A stretch of 64,000 bases of DNA from Arcobacter acticola (GCF_013177675.1 NZ_CP042652.1:2955072-3019071); one strand, 5' to 3'. Positions 35,959-46,268 are shown, counted from the first letter of the stretch. Program-made: numbers and translations. Notes: a model not told the origin generated them from the letters alone.

Positions 35959-36618
35959 TTACTCAATTATAATTTTATTTATCTTACCATTTATTGAATC
36001 CAATATCACTTCATAAGAATCATTTTCATCATGTGGTCTAAATTTTGCATCTGGTGCTAAGATTTCTACTATTTTATCTATTTCATCCATAACAACTAAA
36101 GAAAGTCTTTTGTTTCTTTCTAATCTTAGATGAAAATCATCTTTTTCAACCAATTTTCCTAATCGAATAAAATAATCACTTGTATTTCTTTTTTCTTTTC
36201 TAGTTAATTCACCCCAGATTTCACTAATTAAAGACAAGATAGTATCAATAAAATTACAGTCAACTTGAAAATGAACACTTCCTTGTTTTATAAAATCTGA
36301 TAATTCAATAACTGTTCCAAATGCTTCAGTATCCATATTAGATCTACATATAATTGCATTTTCTCTTGCACATTCCATTAATGTATTTATATTAGAAGTG
36401 TGATCTCCAAATAAAGCATTATTCAGAAATTCTTTTGAATCTTCGTATTCAATTTCTAATTCAAATTTATTATAAAGTTTTTTACCAGCGTCTTTATCTA
36501 TATCAATGATATCATCAAAAGCTGTTACAACTTCTAATAAAGTTGATTCTACTCTTTCTAAATATCTTCCAAACCAATATAAACCATTTGCTACGTTTGC
36601 AGTTAATAATTGCTCCAT
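35959..36618 (-). CDS. Alpha-E domain protein
   Basis: This protein of about 219 residues is all helical and begins MEQLLTANVANGLYWFGRYL, the alpha-E (DUF403) signature. The start at 36618 has a strong GGAGGA ribosome site and adjoins the ATP-grasp stop codon; an in-frame upstream ATG at 36657 lies inside the ATP-grasp gene and is unlikely. Alpha-E proteins accompany circularly permuted ATP-grasp ligases, and may bind the substrate or the complex. The reaction is unproven. Confidence 0.85.
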   Translation of the reverse strand: MEQLLTANVANGLYWFGRYLERVESTLLEVVTAFDDIIDIDKDAGKKLYNKFELEIEYEDSKEFLNNALFGDHTSNINTLMECARENAIICRSNMDTEAFGTVIELSDFIKQGSVHFQVDCNFIDTILSLISEIWGELTRKEKRNTSDYFIRLGKLVEKDDFHLRLERNKRLSLVVMDEIDKIVEILAPDAKFRPHDENDSYEVILDSINGKINKIIIE

Positions 36619-36619
36619 T

Positions 36620-37987
36620 TTATTCCTCCATAACCCAAGTATCTTTAAATCCACCACCTTGTGAAGAATTAACTAGATAATTTCCTGCTTCCATTGCATA
36701 TCTTGTTAATCCACATTTCCAAACTGTTGGTTCTTCTGCCATTACAACATAAGCTCTAAAATCTGCTTTTCTAGGTACTATTTCATTATTTAAATAGCAT
36801 TTTTCATCATAGAATTCAACTAATTCTTGAGCAATAAATCTTCTTGGATTTGCTTCAATAATTGTTTTTAAATCTTCTAATTGAATTTTTGTCATTGCAT
36901 GTCCAAACATTACACCATAACCACCTGCTTCTGCAACATCTTTAATAACTAGTTTATGTATATTTTCAAATACATATTTCTTATCATCTTCAAAATATGG
37001 TAAATAAGTAGGAGCATTTTTAAGTATTGGCTCTTCACCTAAATAATATTTAATCATTTTAGGAACAAAATAGTAAATACCTTTATCATCTGCAACTCCA
37101 TTTCCAGGTGCATTCATAAGTGCAACATTTCCACTTAAATAAGCTTCCATAATTCCAGGAACCCCAATTAAACTCTCTTCATTGAAGAATTTAGGATCTA
37201 AAAACTCATCATCTAGTCTTCTATAAATTGCTCCAACTCGAATGTCTCTACCATCATAATTTTTAAAATAAACTACTTTATTTTTAACAATTAATTCATT
37301 GTTTCTTACAAGGTGTGCACCCATTTTTTTTGCTAAATAAGCATGTTCATAATATGCTGAGTTATATCTTCCTGGTGTTAAAACTACATTTATTCCACCG
37401 CAGTTTACATAATCCATCGATTCTCTTAATATTGATGGATATTCTTTTATAGGCTTAATTTTAAGTTGTTCAAAAAATTCAGGATAAAGTTTTCTATAAG
37501 TATCTCTAATTGATAAAGGATAACTAGCTCCACTTGGAACTCTTAAATTATCTTCTAATATAACCCAATCATTTGTAACTGTATCTTTAACTAAGTCAAT
37601 ACCATTAATATGTGTTCTAATTTTTTTTGATGGTGAGAAACCATGAAGTTCTTTTAAATAGCCTTTTGCTTGATAAATAAACTCTTCAGGAATAATATTA
37701 TCTTTAACAATTTTCTTTGTAGTGTATAAATCTTCTAAAAAAAGATTAAGTGCTTTAATTCTTTGTGTTAGACCTCTGTCTAATTTATCAAACTCTTTAC
37801 TTTCGATAATTCTTGGAATAACATCAAAAGGAAGAGACCTTTCTATAAAATTTCCATCTTTATAAAGATTGAAATTAACCGCAAACTTATCCATATATTT
37901 TTGGAATTCATCTATTTTTTGTCTATCTTGCTTTGAAAATACTTCCCAAAATATATCGTTTACATTACTCTCATTTATATTTACCAA
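36620..37987 (-). CDS. Circularly permuted ATP-grasp ligase
   Basis: This 455-residue protein is a stand-alone circularly permuted ATP-grasp enzyme. Its conserved segments include YKDGNFIERSLPFDVIPR, LKELHGFSPSK, VVLTPGRYNSAYYEH and VNSSQGGGFKDTWVMEE at the end. It should use ATP to join a carboxylate to an amine. It is the first gene of a four-gene minus-strand operon (ATP-grasp, alpha-E, two AstE-like), in parallel to the fused version on the plus strand. Confidence 0.88.
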   Translation of the reverse strand: MVNINESNVNDIFWEVFSKQDRQKIDEFQKYMDKFAVNFNLYKDGNFIERSLPFDVIPRIIESKEFDKLDRGLTQRIKALNLFLEDLYTTKKIVKDNIIPEEFIYQAKGYLKELHGFSPSKKIRTHINGIDLVKDTVTNDWVILEDNLRVPSGASYPLSIRDTYRKLYPEFFEQLKIKPIKEYPSILRESMDYVNCGGINVVLTPGRYNSAYYEHAYLAKKMGAHLVRNNELIVKNKVVYFKNYDGRDIRVGAIYRRLDDEFLDPKFFNEESLIGVPGIMEAYLSGNVALMNAPGNGVADDKGIYYFVPKMIKYYLGEEPILKNAPTYLPYFEDDKKYVFENIHKLVIKDVAEAGGYGVMFGHAMTKIQLEDLKTIIEANPRRFIAQELVEFYDEKCYLNNEIVPRKADFRAYVVMAEEPTVWKCGLTRYAMEAGNYLVNSSQGGGFKDTWVMEE

Positions 37988-38141
37988 TTTACACCTCCTG
38001 AGCTTATAAATTCTAGTCTTATTATTCTAAATAATATATAAATAATTTGTAGTATTTCTTATTTATCTATATAAAAAGTATACAATTTTATGTAAATGTA
38101 TAGTTTTTGTGTGAAAAAACACTTTTTTTATTGTTTTGGGC

Positions 38142-38177
38142 AAAAAAAAAGGAAAGATAGTTTACTATCTTTCCTTT
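38142..38177 (-). terminator. Terminator of typA
   Basis: AAAGGAAAGATAG (38148-38160) and CTATCTTTCCTTT (38165-38177) form a perfect 13-bp stem with loop TTTA. On the minus strand it runs into nine T residues, as expected for a terminator downstream of typA. The rest of 37988-38283 shows a second small hairpin near 38245 and no gene. Confidence 0.85.
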
Positions 38178-38283
38178 ATATGGGAGTTGCGTTAATTAGA
38201 AGAAAATTATATATTTATTATACTTTTCTTTTTTTCTCAACATTGAAGCTAAAGCTTCAAGTTTTGCTTAAAAGAATTTCTTA

Positions 38284-40098
38284 TTAATTATATTTCTCTT
38301 TTTTTGCAGTTCTTTTTCTAACCGTTGGGTCTAGTTCTCTTTTTCTAACTCTTATAGAAATAGGAGTAACTTCAACAGCTTCATCTTCTTCAATCCACTC
38401 TAATGCATTTTCTAAAGACATAGATCTTGGTGGAACTAATTTAATAGCTTCATCAGCACCTGAAGATCTAACATTTGATTGTTGTTTTCCTTTAGTTGGG
38501 TTAACATCTAAATCATTGTCTTTTGCATGTTGACCAATAACCATACCAACATATACTTTATCTTGAGGTTTAACGAACATAATTCCTCTATCTTGTAAGT
38601 TGAAGATTGAATAACCAACAGCTTCTCCAGCTTCCATAGAAACTAATGCCCCATATTTTCTAGATTCAACAGTTCCAGAGTATGGTCTAAATTCTAAGAA
38701 TGAGTGATTCATTACACCCTCACCTTTAGTTTCAGTTAAGAACTCAGTTCTAATACCAATTAAACCACGTGCAGGAATTTCAAACTCTAATCTTGTATAA
38801 CCAGCACCCATTGGTACCATATTAGTCATATTAGCTTTTCTTTTTCCAAGTTTTTCAATAATAGCACCTGTATGCTCATCTGGTAAGTCAATTACTAAAT
38901 GTTCGAATGGTTCCATTTTAACACCATCTTCAATTTTTGTAATAACTTCAGGTCTTCCAATACAGAACTCAAAACCTTCTCTTCTCATATTTTCAGCAAG
39001 AATACAAATTTGTAACTCACCTCTTCCGTTAACTTTAAATTTACCTTCACCAATTTGCTCATAATTCATAGCAATATTAGTATTCATTTCAGCAGATAAT
39101 CTTTCGTTGATTTTATTTGAAGTAACAAATTTACCTTCAGTTCCTGCTAATGGAGAATCATTTACTGCAAATGTTACAGATAATGTAGGCTCTTCAATAT
39201 GCATAGGGTCAAGAGGCATTGGATTAGCTGGATCACATAAAGAATCTCCAACATCAATAGTTTCAAAACCAGCAACAGCAACGATATCACCTGTTCCAGC
39301 TGTTTTAATATCAAATCTATCCATACCTTTAAATCCGATAAGTTTAGAAACTCTACCTTTTACTTTTTCACCATCAGCTTTAACTAAAAGAACAGTTTCA
39401 CCCATTGAAATAGTACCGTTGAAGATTCTAGCGATTCCAATTTTTCCTATGAAGTTATCATAGTCAAGTGTAAATACTTGTAATTGTAAACCATTTTCAT
39501 CAGAACCTACTGGTTTTGGAACTTCATTTAAAATTGTTTGAAATAAAGGAGTTAAATCTTTATTTTCATCATCTAATGATAATTTTGCATAACCATCACG
39601 TGCTGCTGCATAAACAACTGGGAATTCTAATTGCTCTTCAGTAGCGTCCATTTGTGCAAAAAGGTCGAATACTTCATCAATAACTCTATCTGGATCTCCA
39701 CCTGGTTTATCAATTTTGTTAATAACAACGATTGGTCTGTGTCCTAAAGATAGCGCTTTTTTAACAACGAATTTAGTTTGAGGCATAACACCTTCTTGAG
39801 CATCAACAAGTAATAAAACAGAATCAACCATTTTTAAAACCCTCTCAACTTCTCCACCAAAGTCAGCATGGCCTGGAGTGTCAATAATGTTAATTCTTAC
39901 ACCTTCATAATCAATAGCTGTATTTTTAGAAAGAATTGTAATTCCTCTTTCTTTTTCGATAGCATTGCTATCCATTACTCTTTCATCAACATTTTGGTGT
40001 GCTGAAAAAGTACCTGATTGTTTTAATAACTCATCTACTAGTGTAGTTTTACCGTGGTCAACGTGTGCGATTACGGCTATATTTCTAATGTCTCTCAT
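38284..40098 (-). CDS. typA: Ribosome-associated GTPase TypA/BipA
   Basis: This 604-residue translational GTPase binds the ribosome and helps assembly and stress adaptation. The G motifs are [15 protein letters not shown] (P-loop), [16 protein letters not shown] and [12 protein letters not shown]-like domains and the TypA-specific C-terminal domain complete the protein. The length is typical. It is a single gene followed by a clear terminator. Confidence 0.95.
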   Translation of the reverse strand: MRDIRNIAVIAHVDHGKTTLVDELLKQSGTFSAHQNVDERVMDSNAIEKERGITILSKNTAIDYEGVRINIIDTPGHADFGGEVERVLKMVDSVLLLVDAQEGVMPQTKFVVKKALSLGHRPIVVINKIDKPGGDPDRVIDEVFDLFAQMDATEEQLEFPVVYAAARDGYAKLSLDDENKDLTPLFQTILNEVPKPVGSDENGLQLQVFTLDYDNFIGKIGIARIFNGTISMGETVLLVKADGEKVKGRVSKLIGFKGMDRFDIKTAGTGDIVAVAGFETIDVGDSLCDPANPMPLDPMHIEEPTLSVTFAVNDSPLAGTEGKFVTSNKINERLSAEMNTNIAMNYEQIGEGKFKVNGRGELQICILAENMRREGFEFCIGRPEVITKIEDGVKMEPFEHLVIDLPDEHTGAIIEKLGKRKANMTNMVPMGAGYTRLEFEIPARGLIGIRTEFLTETKGEGVMNHSFLEFRPYSGTVESRKYGALVSMEAGEAVGYSIFNLQDRGIMFVKPQDKVYVGMVIGQHAKDNDLDVNPTKGKQQSNVRSSGADEAIKLVPPRSMSLENALEWIEEDEAVEVTPISIRVRKRELDPTVRKRTAKKEKYN

Positions 40099-40275
40099 TG
40101 AATCTCTTTGATATAAATTTTCGCGATTATACTAAAACCTAACTTATATATAGATATATACAAGGTAAACATTGTATATTATTTTAAGAATATGAATAAA
40201 AATTAATTTAGTATTAATTACTTATTAATTAAATCAAGGTAAAATACGCACAATTACAAACAAAAAAGGATTTTT

Positions 40276-41898
40276 TTGAAAGAATTTTCTCAAGCAAAAC
40301 TTATTTTCTTAAGTGCCATATTTTTTACACTATTTTATAACTTTTCATTTTTTACAAATGTTATAAATACATATCCCATTGAAGGAATAAATGTAGTTCG
40401 TTTAATATCTGTTGCAATTTTACTACTATGTTTAATAATATTTTTATTTACACTTTTTAGTTCTAGATATACAACTAAACCTCTTTTAATAATTGTATTA
40501 ATCGTTTCATCTTTTACTGCATATTTTATGGATACCTACCACGTAGTTATTGATGATAGTATGATTAGAAATTCTATGCAAACAAATTTAGCTGAATCAT
40601 CTGATTTATTTTCCTTAAAATTAGTTATTTATGTATTTTTACTTGGATTATTACCATCATACATTATATATAAGACAAAGATTAATTATAAGTCTTTTAA
40701 AAATGAAGTTTTTTCTAAAGTAAAAACAATAATTTTATCTTTAATAGTTATTTTAATAATTGTTTTTTCTTTTAGTAAATTTTACACATCATTTTTTAGA
40801 GAGCACAAACCTTTAAGATATCATGTAAATCCAATTTATTGGATTTATAGCATAGGGAAATATGTAAACACAACTTTTAACAGTGGCCCAATTCTTGTGA
40901 AACAAGTTGGTGAAGATGCAAAAATCAAAGAAGAAGCAAATCATGATGAAGTAGAAAAAACTGAACTTATTATTATGGTTGTCGGAGAAGCTGCTCGTGC
41001 AGATAGATTTTCTTTAAATGGGTATGAAAAAGAGACTAATCCACTTCTTAAAAAAGAAGACATAATAAATTTTTCAAATATGTATTCATGTGGAACATCA
41101 ACAGCTGAGTCAGTTCCTTGTATGTTTTCTATTTATGATAAAGCTGATTATGACTATAAAAAAGGAATATCAACTGAAAATGTTCTTGATGTATTAAAAG
41201 GTACAAATAATATTGAAGTTTTATGGAGAGATAATAATTCAGATTCAAAAGGAAATGCACTAAGAGTTGATTTTGAAGATTTTAGAACATCAAAAACAAA
41301 TACAATATGTGAAGAAGATGGTGAGTGTAGAGATGAGGGAATGTTAGTAGGACTTGATGAATATATAAAGAAACACAAAGGTAAAGATATTTTAATAGTT
41401 CTTCATCAAATGGGAAATCACGGACCTGCTTATTATAAAAGATATCCTAAAGAGTTTGAGAAGTTTACACCTGTTTGTAAATCAAATCAGTTAGAACAAT
41501 GTACCCAAGAAGAAGTTAGTAATGCCTATGATAATGCAATTTTATATACTGATTACTTTTTATCAAAAGTTATTAATTTTCTAAAGCCTTATTCAAACGA
41601 TTATGAAACTGCTATGGTTTATATGAGTGACCATGGAGAAAGTTTAGGTGAGAATGGTATTTATTTACATGGACTTCCATACTTTATGGCTCCGGATAAT
41701 CAAAAACACATTGGCGCGCTTATGTGGTTTGATGGAGAAATAAAAGATGAAATAGATACAGATAAGCTTAATACATATAAAAACAATTCTTTTTCTCAGG
41801 ATAATTTATTTCATACACTGTTAGGACTATTTGAAGTAGAAACTGAAGTTTATAAAAAAGACATGGATATTATTCACAATGCTTCTAAACCTGAATAA
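40276..41898 (+). CDS. Phosphoethanolamine transferase, EptA-like
   Basis: This 540-residue inner-membrane protein has about five transmembrane segments, then a periplasmic sulfatase-like domain. The nucleophilic Thr is in CGTSTAESVPCMFS, and metal ligands in SDHGESLGENGIYLHG. EptA-type enzymes put phosphoethanolamine on lipid A, on other lipopolysaccharide sites or on protein. The start is a TTG at 40276 with AAAGGA upstream. It overlaps the PAP2 gene by 20 bases, in an operon with a lipid kinase. Confidence 0.88.
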   Translation: MKEFSQAKLIFLSAIFFTLFYNFSFFTNVINTYPIEGINVVRLISVAILLLCLIIFLFTLFSSRYTTKPLLIIVLIVSSFTAYFMDTYHVVIDDSMIRNSMQTNLAESSDLFSLKLVIYVFLLGLLPSYIIYKTKINYKSFKNEVFSKVKTIILSLIVILIIVFSFSKFYTSFFREHKPLRYHVNPIYWIYSIGKYVNTTFNSGPILVKQVGEDAKIKEEANHDEVEKTELIIMVVGEAARADRFSLNGYEKETNPLLKKEDIINFSNMYSCGTSTAESVPCMFSIYDKADYDYKKGISTENVLDVLKGTNNIEVLWRDNNSDSKGNALRVDFEDFRTSKTNTICEEDGECRDEGMLVGLDEYIKKHKGKDILIVLHQMGNHGPAYYKRYPKEFEKFTPVCKSNQLEQCTQEEVSNAYDNAILYTDYFLSKVINFLKPYSNDYETAMVYMSDHGESLGENGIYLHGLPYFMAPDNQKHIGALMWFDGEIKDEIDTDKLNTYKNNSFSQDNLFHTLLGLFEVETEVYKKDMDIIHNASKPE

Positions 41899-42568
41899 AC
41901 AAATATTAATTACAGCTATTTTATTAATAGCTGTGATTGCTTTATTTCAATTTAGTGATTTAGATATATTTGTTCAAAACTTTTTTTATAACTTTGAATC
42001 AAAAACATGGCTGATAAATAAAGATGAACCTATACTTAAATTCTTTCTTTATGATGGTTTAAAGATAGGGCTTATAATTTTTGCTGTACTTATTTTATTG
42101 GCATTAGTTATTTTTAGAAAAAAACCTCTTATTCAAGAGTATAAAAAAGGTTTAATTATAGTTTTATTGTCAGCTATTTTTGTTCCTTTAATGATTGGTT
42201 CATTAAAAGCTATTTCAAATACTCCTTGTCCTTGTAATATTGTTAATTTTAATGGAGTTTATCCTGATATAAAAGTTTTTGATTCATATCCAAAAGATTT
42301 TGTTCAGCCATCAAAAGCAAAATGTTGGCCTGCAGGTCATGCAAGTGGTGGTTTTGCTCTAATGGCATTTTTTTTCCTATTCAAAACTCAACTTAATAAA
42401 AAAAGAGCTGTAGCTGTAGCTTTAGTTGTGGGTTGGAGTATGGGTTCGTATAAGATGCTTTTAGGAGATCATTTTTTAAGTCATACTATAATTACTATGA
42501 TGATGGCTTGGCTTATAATCTTAATAATAGTAAAATTAACACAATTTAAACAAAGGCAAGAAATTTGA
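41879..42568 (+). CDS. PAP2-family lipid phosphatase
   Basis: This 229-residue membrane protein has about six hydrophobic segments and the PAP2 motifs: a K-rich first motif near LKAISNTPCPC, PAGHASGG as the PSGH-like motif, and LGDHFLSH with the catalytic His. LpxE-like members remove the lipid A 1-phosphate, which is then available for EptA. The overlap with the EptA-like gene makes this role attractive but it is inferred. Undecaprenyl or phosphatidyl phosphate substrates are alternatives. Confidence 0.85.
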   Translation: MLLNLNKQILITAILLIAVIALFQFSDLDIFVQNFFYNFESKTWLINKDEPILKFFLYDGLKIGLIIFAVLILLALVIFRKKPLIQEYKKGLIIVLLSAIFVPLMIGSLKAISNTPCPCNIVNFNGVYPDIKVFDSYPKDFVQPSKAKCWPAGHASGGFALMAFFFLFKTQLNKKRAVAVALVVGWSMGSYKMLLGDHFLSHTIITMMMAWLIILIIVKLTQFKQRQEI

Positions 42569-42930
42569 GAAATCAACCAAAATATAATTTTTTCAAAAAC
42601 ACCTCTTATGCATTAAAAGGCTTAGTAGACTTAATTAAAACAGAAACATCATTTAAAATAGAGTTAATTATTACTATTATTTTACTTCCTGTAATTATTT
42701 TTATTGATGTAACTCTTACTAATAGAGCTTTAATGTTCATCACTTTAATGGGAATGTTATTAACAGAAGCTATAAATAGTGCAATTGAAAGAGTTGTTGA
42801 TTTAGTAACTTTAGAACATCATCACATGGCTGGACGAGCCAAAGATGTTGGAAGTACTGCTGTATTTTTAAGTATTTTTATCTTTGTAGTTACTTGGAGT
42901 ATTATTCTAATAGATACTTATATCAAATGA
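42565..42930 (+). CDS. dgkA: Diacylglycerol kinase
   Basis: This 121-residue membrane enzyme phosphorylates diacylglycerol, which is released when phosphoethanolamine is transferred from phosphatidylethanolamine. The signature TEAINSAIERVVDLV matches DgkA, with three hydrophobic segments. The start is a TTG overlapping the PAP2 stop by 4 bases. Together with the EptA-like transferase it closes a lipid cycle. Confidence 0.9.
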   Translation: MRNQPKYNFFKNTSYALKGLVDLIKTETSFKIELIITIILLPVIIFIDVTLTNRALMFITLMGMLLTEAINSAIERVVDLVTLEHHHMAGRAKDVGSTAVFLSIFIFVVTWSIILIDTYIK

Positions 42931-42960
42931 CATTTTGTAACCTAAGTGTAAGTAAATATC

Positions 42961-42996
42961 TTTTGTAATTATTTTGTAATCTTTTCTTCTTATGAT
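42961..42996 (+). promoter_or_regulatory. Pho-box-like direct repeat and -10 of phoX
   Basis: Two 11-base units, TTTTGTAATTA (42961-42971) and TTTTGTAATCT (42972-42982), are followed about 10 bases later by TATGAT (42991-42996). This is the layout of a PhoB-type activator site that replaces the -35. A further TTTTGTAAC occurs at 42933, out of phase. Confidence 0.5.
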
Positions 42997-43022
42997 ACTG
43001 CAAATAAAAGAAGGAAGAAAAT

Positions 43023-45227
43023 ATGAAAGACTTACTTACAAAAAACCATCCAATGTCACCAAATGGTCAAGACTCTATCTCTAAAAACAATTCATATAAT
43101 TTATCATTAGAAGAAATAATTGAAACAAGAGTTTCAAGAAGAAGTGTAATAAAAGGTAGCTTAGCTGTAGTTGCAGGAAGCTTCTTAGGATTAAACTTAA
43201 CTGGCTGTACTAATAATCCTAGTAGTACACTATCTGCTGTAGCAGCTGCTGCATTATTAGATTTTGATTCTGTTCCTAAAAATCTAGATGATATGGTAAC
43301 TGTTCCTAGTGGATATTCAGTACAAGTATTATATAGATTAGGTGATCCAATTAATTCTTTTACTTCTGATTATATAAATGATGGAAGTGATACAGACTTT
43401 AATTATAGAGCAGGAGATCACCATGATGGAATGTCATATTTTGGTATGAATACAGCTGGAACTGCCAAAGACTTAACAAACTCTAGTAGAGGTTTATTAT
43501 GTATGAATCATGAAAATATGACACAAATTTTTATGCATACAGTAGCTCAAAATGCAGCCTATGATAAAACTTCAAGACTTTCATCTGAAATTGATAAAGA
43601 AGTATCAGCACATGGTGTTTCTGTTATCGAAATACAAAAAGGAAGTTCAGAATTCTCAATAAATAAAAGTTCTTTATTTAATAAAAGAATAACAGCTCAA
43701 ACAGAGATAAATATTTATGGACCTGTAAAAAATCACGACTTAGTTAAAACAAAATACTCAACAACTGGTGCAAAAACAAGAGGAACATTAAATAACTGTG
43801 CAAATGGTTTAACTCCTTGGGGAACTTATCTTACATGTGAAGAGAACTGGGCTGGATATTTTAAAAGACCTGCAAGTAGTACGTTAACTGATACAAAAGC
43901 TCAAGCTACACAAAATAGATATATGGGTTCAACTGCAAGTGATGGTTCGTATGGTTGGGCAAACTCTACAATTAGTGATGATATTTACGATAGATGGAAT
44001 GTTACTCCAAGTGGTGCTAGTCAAACTGAAGATTATAGAAATGCTGCAAATACATTTGGTTGGGTTGTTGAAATCGATCCATTTAATCCAACTTCAACTC
44101 CAAGAAAAAGAACAGCCTTTGGAAGAATGGGACATGAAGGTGCTATGCCTGGAATTATAACAAGTGGTAAACCTTTAGTTTATTATATGGGTGATGATTC
44201 AAGGGGTGAATATATCTATAAATATGTATCTACTTTAAATTGGGATGAAACTGATTTAAATGGTGGATTAGATGTGGGAGATAAATATTTAGATGATGGA
44301 AAACTTTATGTTGCAAAATTTAGTGATGATGGTTCAGGACAATGGTTAGAACTTTCTATGAATAATACAGATGTTACTTCTTATGCAACTTATAGTTTTG
44401 CAGATCTAGGAGATGTTTTAGTAAATACAAGACATGCAGCAGACGCAGTTGACGCAACTCCTATGGATAGACCTGAGTGGACAGGGGTTCACCCAAATAC
44501 AGGTGATATTTATATTACTTTAACAAATAATACAGATAGAGGTAAAGCAAGTGGAGCTAGTTCTGAACTTGATTCTGCAAATCCTAGATATTACACTGAT
44601 GATAAAAACGGAACCATTTCTAAAGGTAATGTAAATGGACATGTAATTAGAATGCAAGAAGTAGGAAATGATGCAAGTGCAACTGCATTTAACTGGGATA
44701 TTTACCTATTTGGTGCTCAATCTGATGCAGATGAAAATATAAATATTTCTAAATTAACAGATGATAATGATTTCTCAAGTCCTGATGGATTATATTTCAG
44801 TCAAGTATCAAAAGGTTTAATGTGGCTTCAAACAGATGATGGTTATTACACTGATAAAACAAACTGTATGATGTTAGCAGCAATCCCAGGAACATATAAT
44901 GATGGTAAATCTACTCAAATTATAAATAAAGCAGTACCAAGTAATGGTAATGCTGATGAGACAATTACAACTTATGTTGGAACTGAAGCTTCAACAACAA
45001 ATCTAAAAAGATTTTTAGTTGGACCAAAAGGTTGCGAAATTACAGGAATTACTGAAACTCCAGATGGTAAAGCAATATTCGTAAATATTCAACATCCAGG
45101 TGAAAATACAAGTGATTTAAGCGATTCAGCTAATTTTGAAAGTCACTGGCCAGATAATGGAACTGCAAGACCAAGATCAGCTACTATTGTTATTACAAAA
45201 AATGATGGTGGAATTGTAGGCTCATAA
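43023..45227 (+). CDS. phoX: PhoX-type alkaline phosphatase
   Basis: This 734-residue protein has an N-terminal Tat motif (VSRRSVIKGSLA, about residues 38-50) and a lipobox-like LTGC, so it is exported folded and may be lipid-anchored. The rest matches the DUF839/PhoX family, a calcium- and iron-dependent phosphatase that releases phosphate from organic esters. Characteristic segments include GLLCMNHENMT, NNCANGLTPWGTYLTCEEN and RMGHEGA. A Pho-box-like repeat precedes it, which fits phosphate-starvation control. Confidence 0.9.
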   Translation: MKDLLTKNHPMSPNGQDSISKNNSYNLSLEEIIETRVSRRSVIKGSLAVVAGSFLGLNLTGCTNNPSSTLSAVAAAALLDFDSVPKNLDDMVTVPSGYSVQVLYRLGDPINSFTSDYINDGSDTDFNYRAGDHHDGMSYFGMNTAGTAKDLTNSSRGLLCMNHENMTQIFMHTVAQNAAYDKTSRLSSEIDKEVSAHGVSVIEIQKGSSEFSINKSSLFNKRITAQTEINIYGPVKNHDLVKTKYSTTGAKTRGTLNNCANGLTPWGTYLTCEENWAGYFKRPASSTLTDTKAQATQNRYMGSTASDGSYGWANSTISDDIYDRWNVTPSGASQTEDYRNAANTFGWVVEIDPFNPTSTPRKRTAFGRMGHEGAMPGIITSGKPLVYYMGDDSRGEYIYKYVSTLNWDETDLNGGLDVGDKYLDDGKLYVAKFSDDGSGQWLELSMNNTDVTSYATYSFADLGDVLVNTRHAADAVDATPMDRPEWTGVHPNTGDIYITLTNNTDRGKASGASSELDSANPRYYTDDKNGTISKGNVNGHVIRMQEVGNDASATAFNWDIYLFGAQSDADENINISKLTDDNDFSSPDGLYFSQVSKGLMWLQTDDGYYTDKTNCMMLAAIPGTYNDGKSTQIINKAVPSNGNADETITTYVGTEASTTNLKRFLVGPKGCEITGITETPDGKAIFVNIQHPGENTSDLSDSANFESHWPDNGTARPRSATIVITKNDGGIVGS

Positions 45228-45231
45228 TAAA

Positions 45232-45260
45232 AAAGAAGAGTTTTGACTCTTCTTTTTCTT
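45232..45260 (+). terminator. Terminator of phoX
   Basis: AAAGAAGAGT (45232-45241), loop TTTG, ACTCTTCTTT (45246-45255), then a T-rich run. It lies just after the stop codon at 45227. Confidence 0.85.
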
Positions 45261-45350
45261 CATTAATACTTTGTCAAGAAATTGTCAAGGAAACTAACAA
45301 AAGAAATTTAAACTATTACTTTATACTTCCTAAATAAAAAAGGAGTGTAA

Positions 45351-45848
45351 ATGGGTATAAATTTTGACTTAAAAGTTATAAAAATAGGACTTTTAATAAC
45401 TTTATTATCATTAATATTTGGTATTGGACTAGGGATTGCATTTGGAGCAAAAGAAGAAGTATTTAAAAACTATATTTCTGAAAATATTAAAGCTAATCCA
45501 GCAGTACATGATGAAAAAAGTAAAGATAAAATTTGGAGATATGTGCAAAGAGCACACTTTCATTCAGCTGGAATTGCTGCTTATTCTTTAGCTTTACTAC
45601 TAATTATTCTAGTATCTAAAATGAAAGACAGTGCAAAATCTTTCTCTTCAACAATGATAGGAATTGGAACTCTTTATCCATTATCTTGGTATTTAATGTT
45701 TTATTTAGCACCACAAATAGGTAGAGATGCTGCTCATAATCATATTCTTACAGAAACAATTGTTTACATAAGTACAGGTGGCGCTTTAATAGGTTTATTT
45801 ATGATTTTTTCAAGTATCTTTTTTGATAAATTTAATGAAGTAAAATAA
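45351..45848 (+). CDS. Four-segment membrane protein of unknown function
   Basis: This 165-residue protein has four hydrophobic segments. Histidines at RAHFHSAGI and GRDAAHNHILTE lie at the ends of helices and could bind heme or copper, but this is only suggested by position. It is 9 bases upstream of a cluster of c-type cytochrome genes and probably cotranscribed with them. The family is not recognised. Confidence 0.7.
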   Translation: MGINFDLKVIKIGLLITLLSLIFGIGLGIAFGAKEEVFKNYISENIKANPAVHDEKSKDKIWRYVQRAHFHSAGIAAYSLALLLIILVSKMKDSAKSFSSTMIGIGTLYPLSWYLMFYLAPQIGRDAAHNHILTETIVYISTGGALIGLFMIFSSIFFDKFNEVK

Positions 45849-45857
45849 GGAGATAAG

Positions 45858-46268
45858 ATGAAAGTTTTGAGAGTTTTAGTAATTGCGGCTTTTGCTTTTA
45901 ATCTGGGATTTGCTAGCGTTGTTGATGATTATTTAGGCTCTTTAAAACAAGAAGTTTTAAAAGAAAATCCATCTTTTAAAAACTTTGATGCAAAACGAGG
46001 TGAAGAGATTTTTACATCAAAACATATTGGTAAAAAAGGTAAAGAGATTTCATGTACTACTTGTCATACAATAAATCTAAGTAATAGTGGAGAAAACACT
46101 TTCACAGGTAAAACAATAGAGCCACTTTCTCCAAAGGCAAATCCAAAAAGATTTACAGATATAAAAGAGATTGAAAAATGGATGAAAAGAAACTTTAATG
46201 ATGTTTATAATCGTGAGGGAACAGCTTTAGAAAAAGGTGATGTAACAACATACATCATAAACCAATAA
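45858..46268 (+). CDS. SHP-like monoheme cytochrome c (DUF1924)
   Basis: This 136-residue periplasmic protein has a Sec signal peptide and one heme site, CTTCH, around residue 74. It matches DUF1924, the sphaeroides heme protein (SHP) family, which can bind oxygen or nitric oxide at its heme. In other bacteria SHP is encoded with DHC and cytochrome b561, the same order as here. It has a GGAG site and lies 11 bases before the DHC gene. Confidence 0.85.
   Translation: MKVLRVLVIAAFAFNLGFASVVDDYLGSLKQEVLKENPSFKNFDAKRGEEIFTSKHIGKKGKEISCTTCHTINLSNSGENTFTGKTIEPLSPKANPKRFTDIKEIEKWMKRNFNDVYNREGTALEKGDVTTYIINQ

Noticed and set aside
38096..38287. 63-residue frame between the ATP-grasp gene and typA
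   Set aside because: Low-complexity Phe/Lys/Tyr-rich translation across the typA terminator hairpin, no ribosome site.
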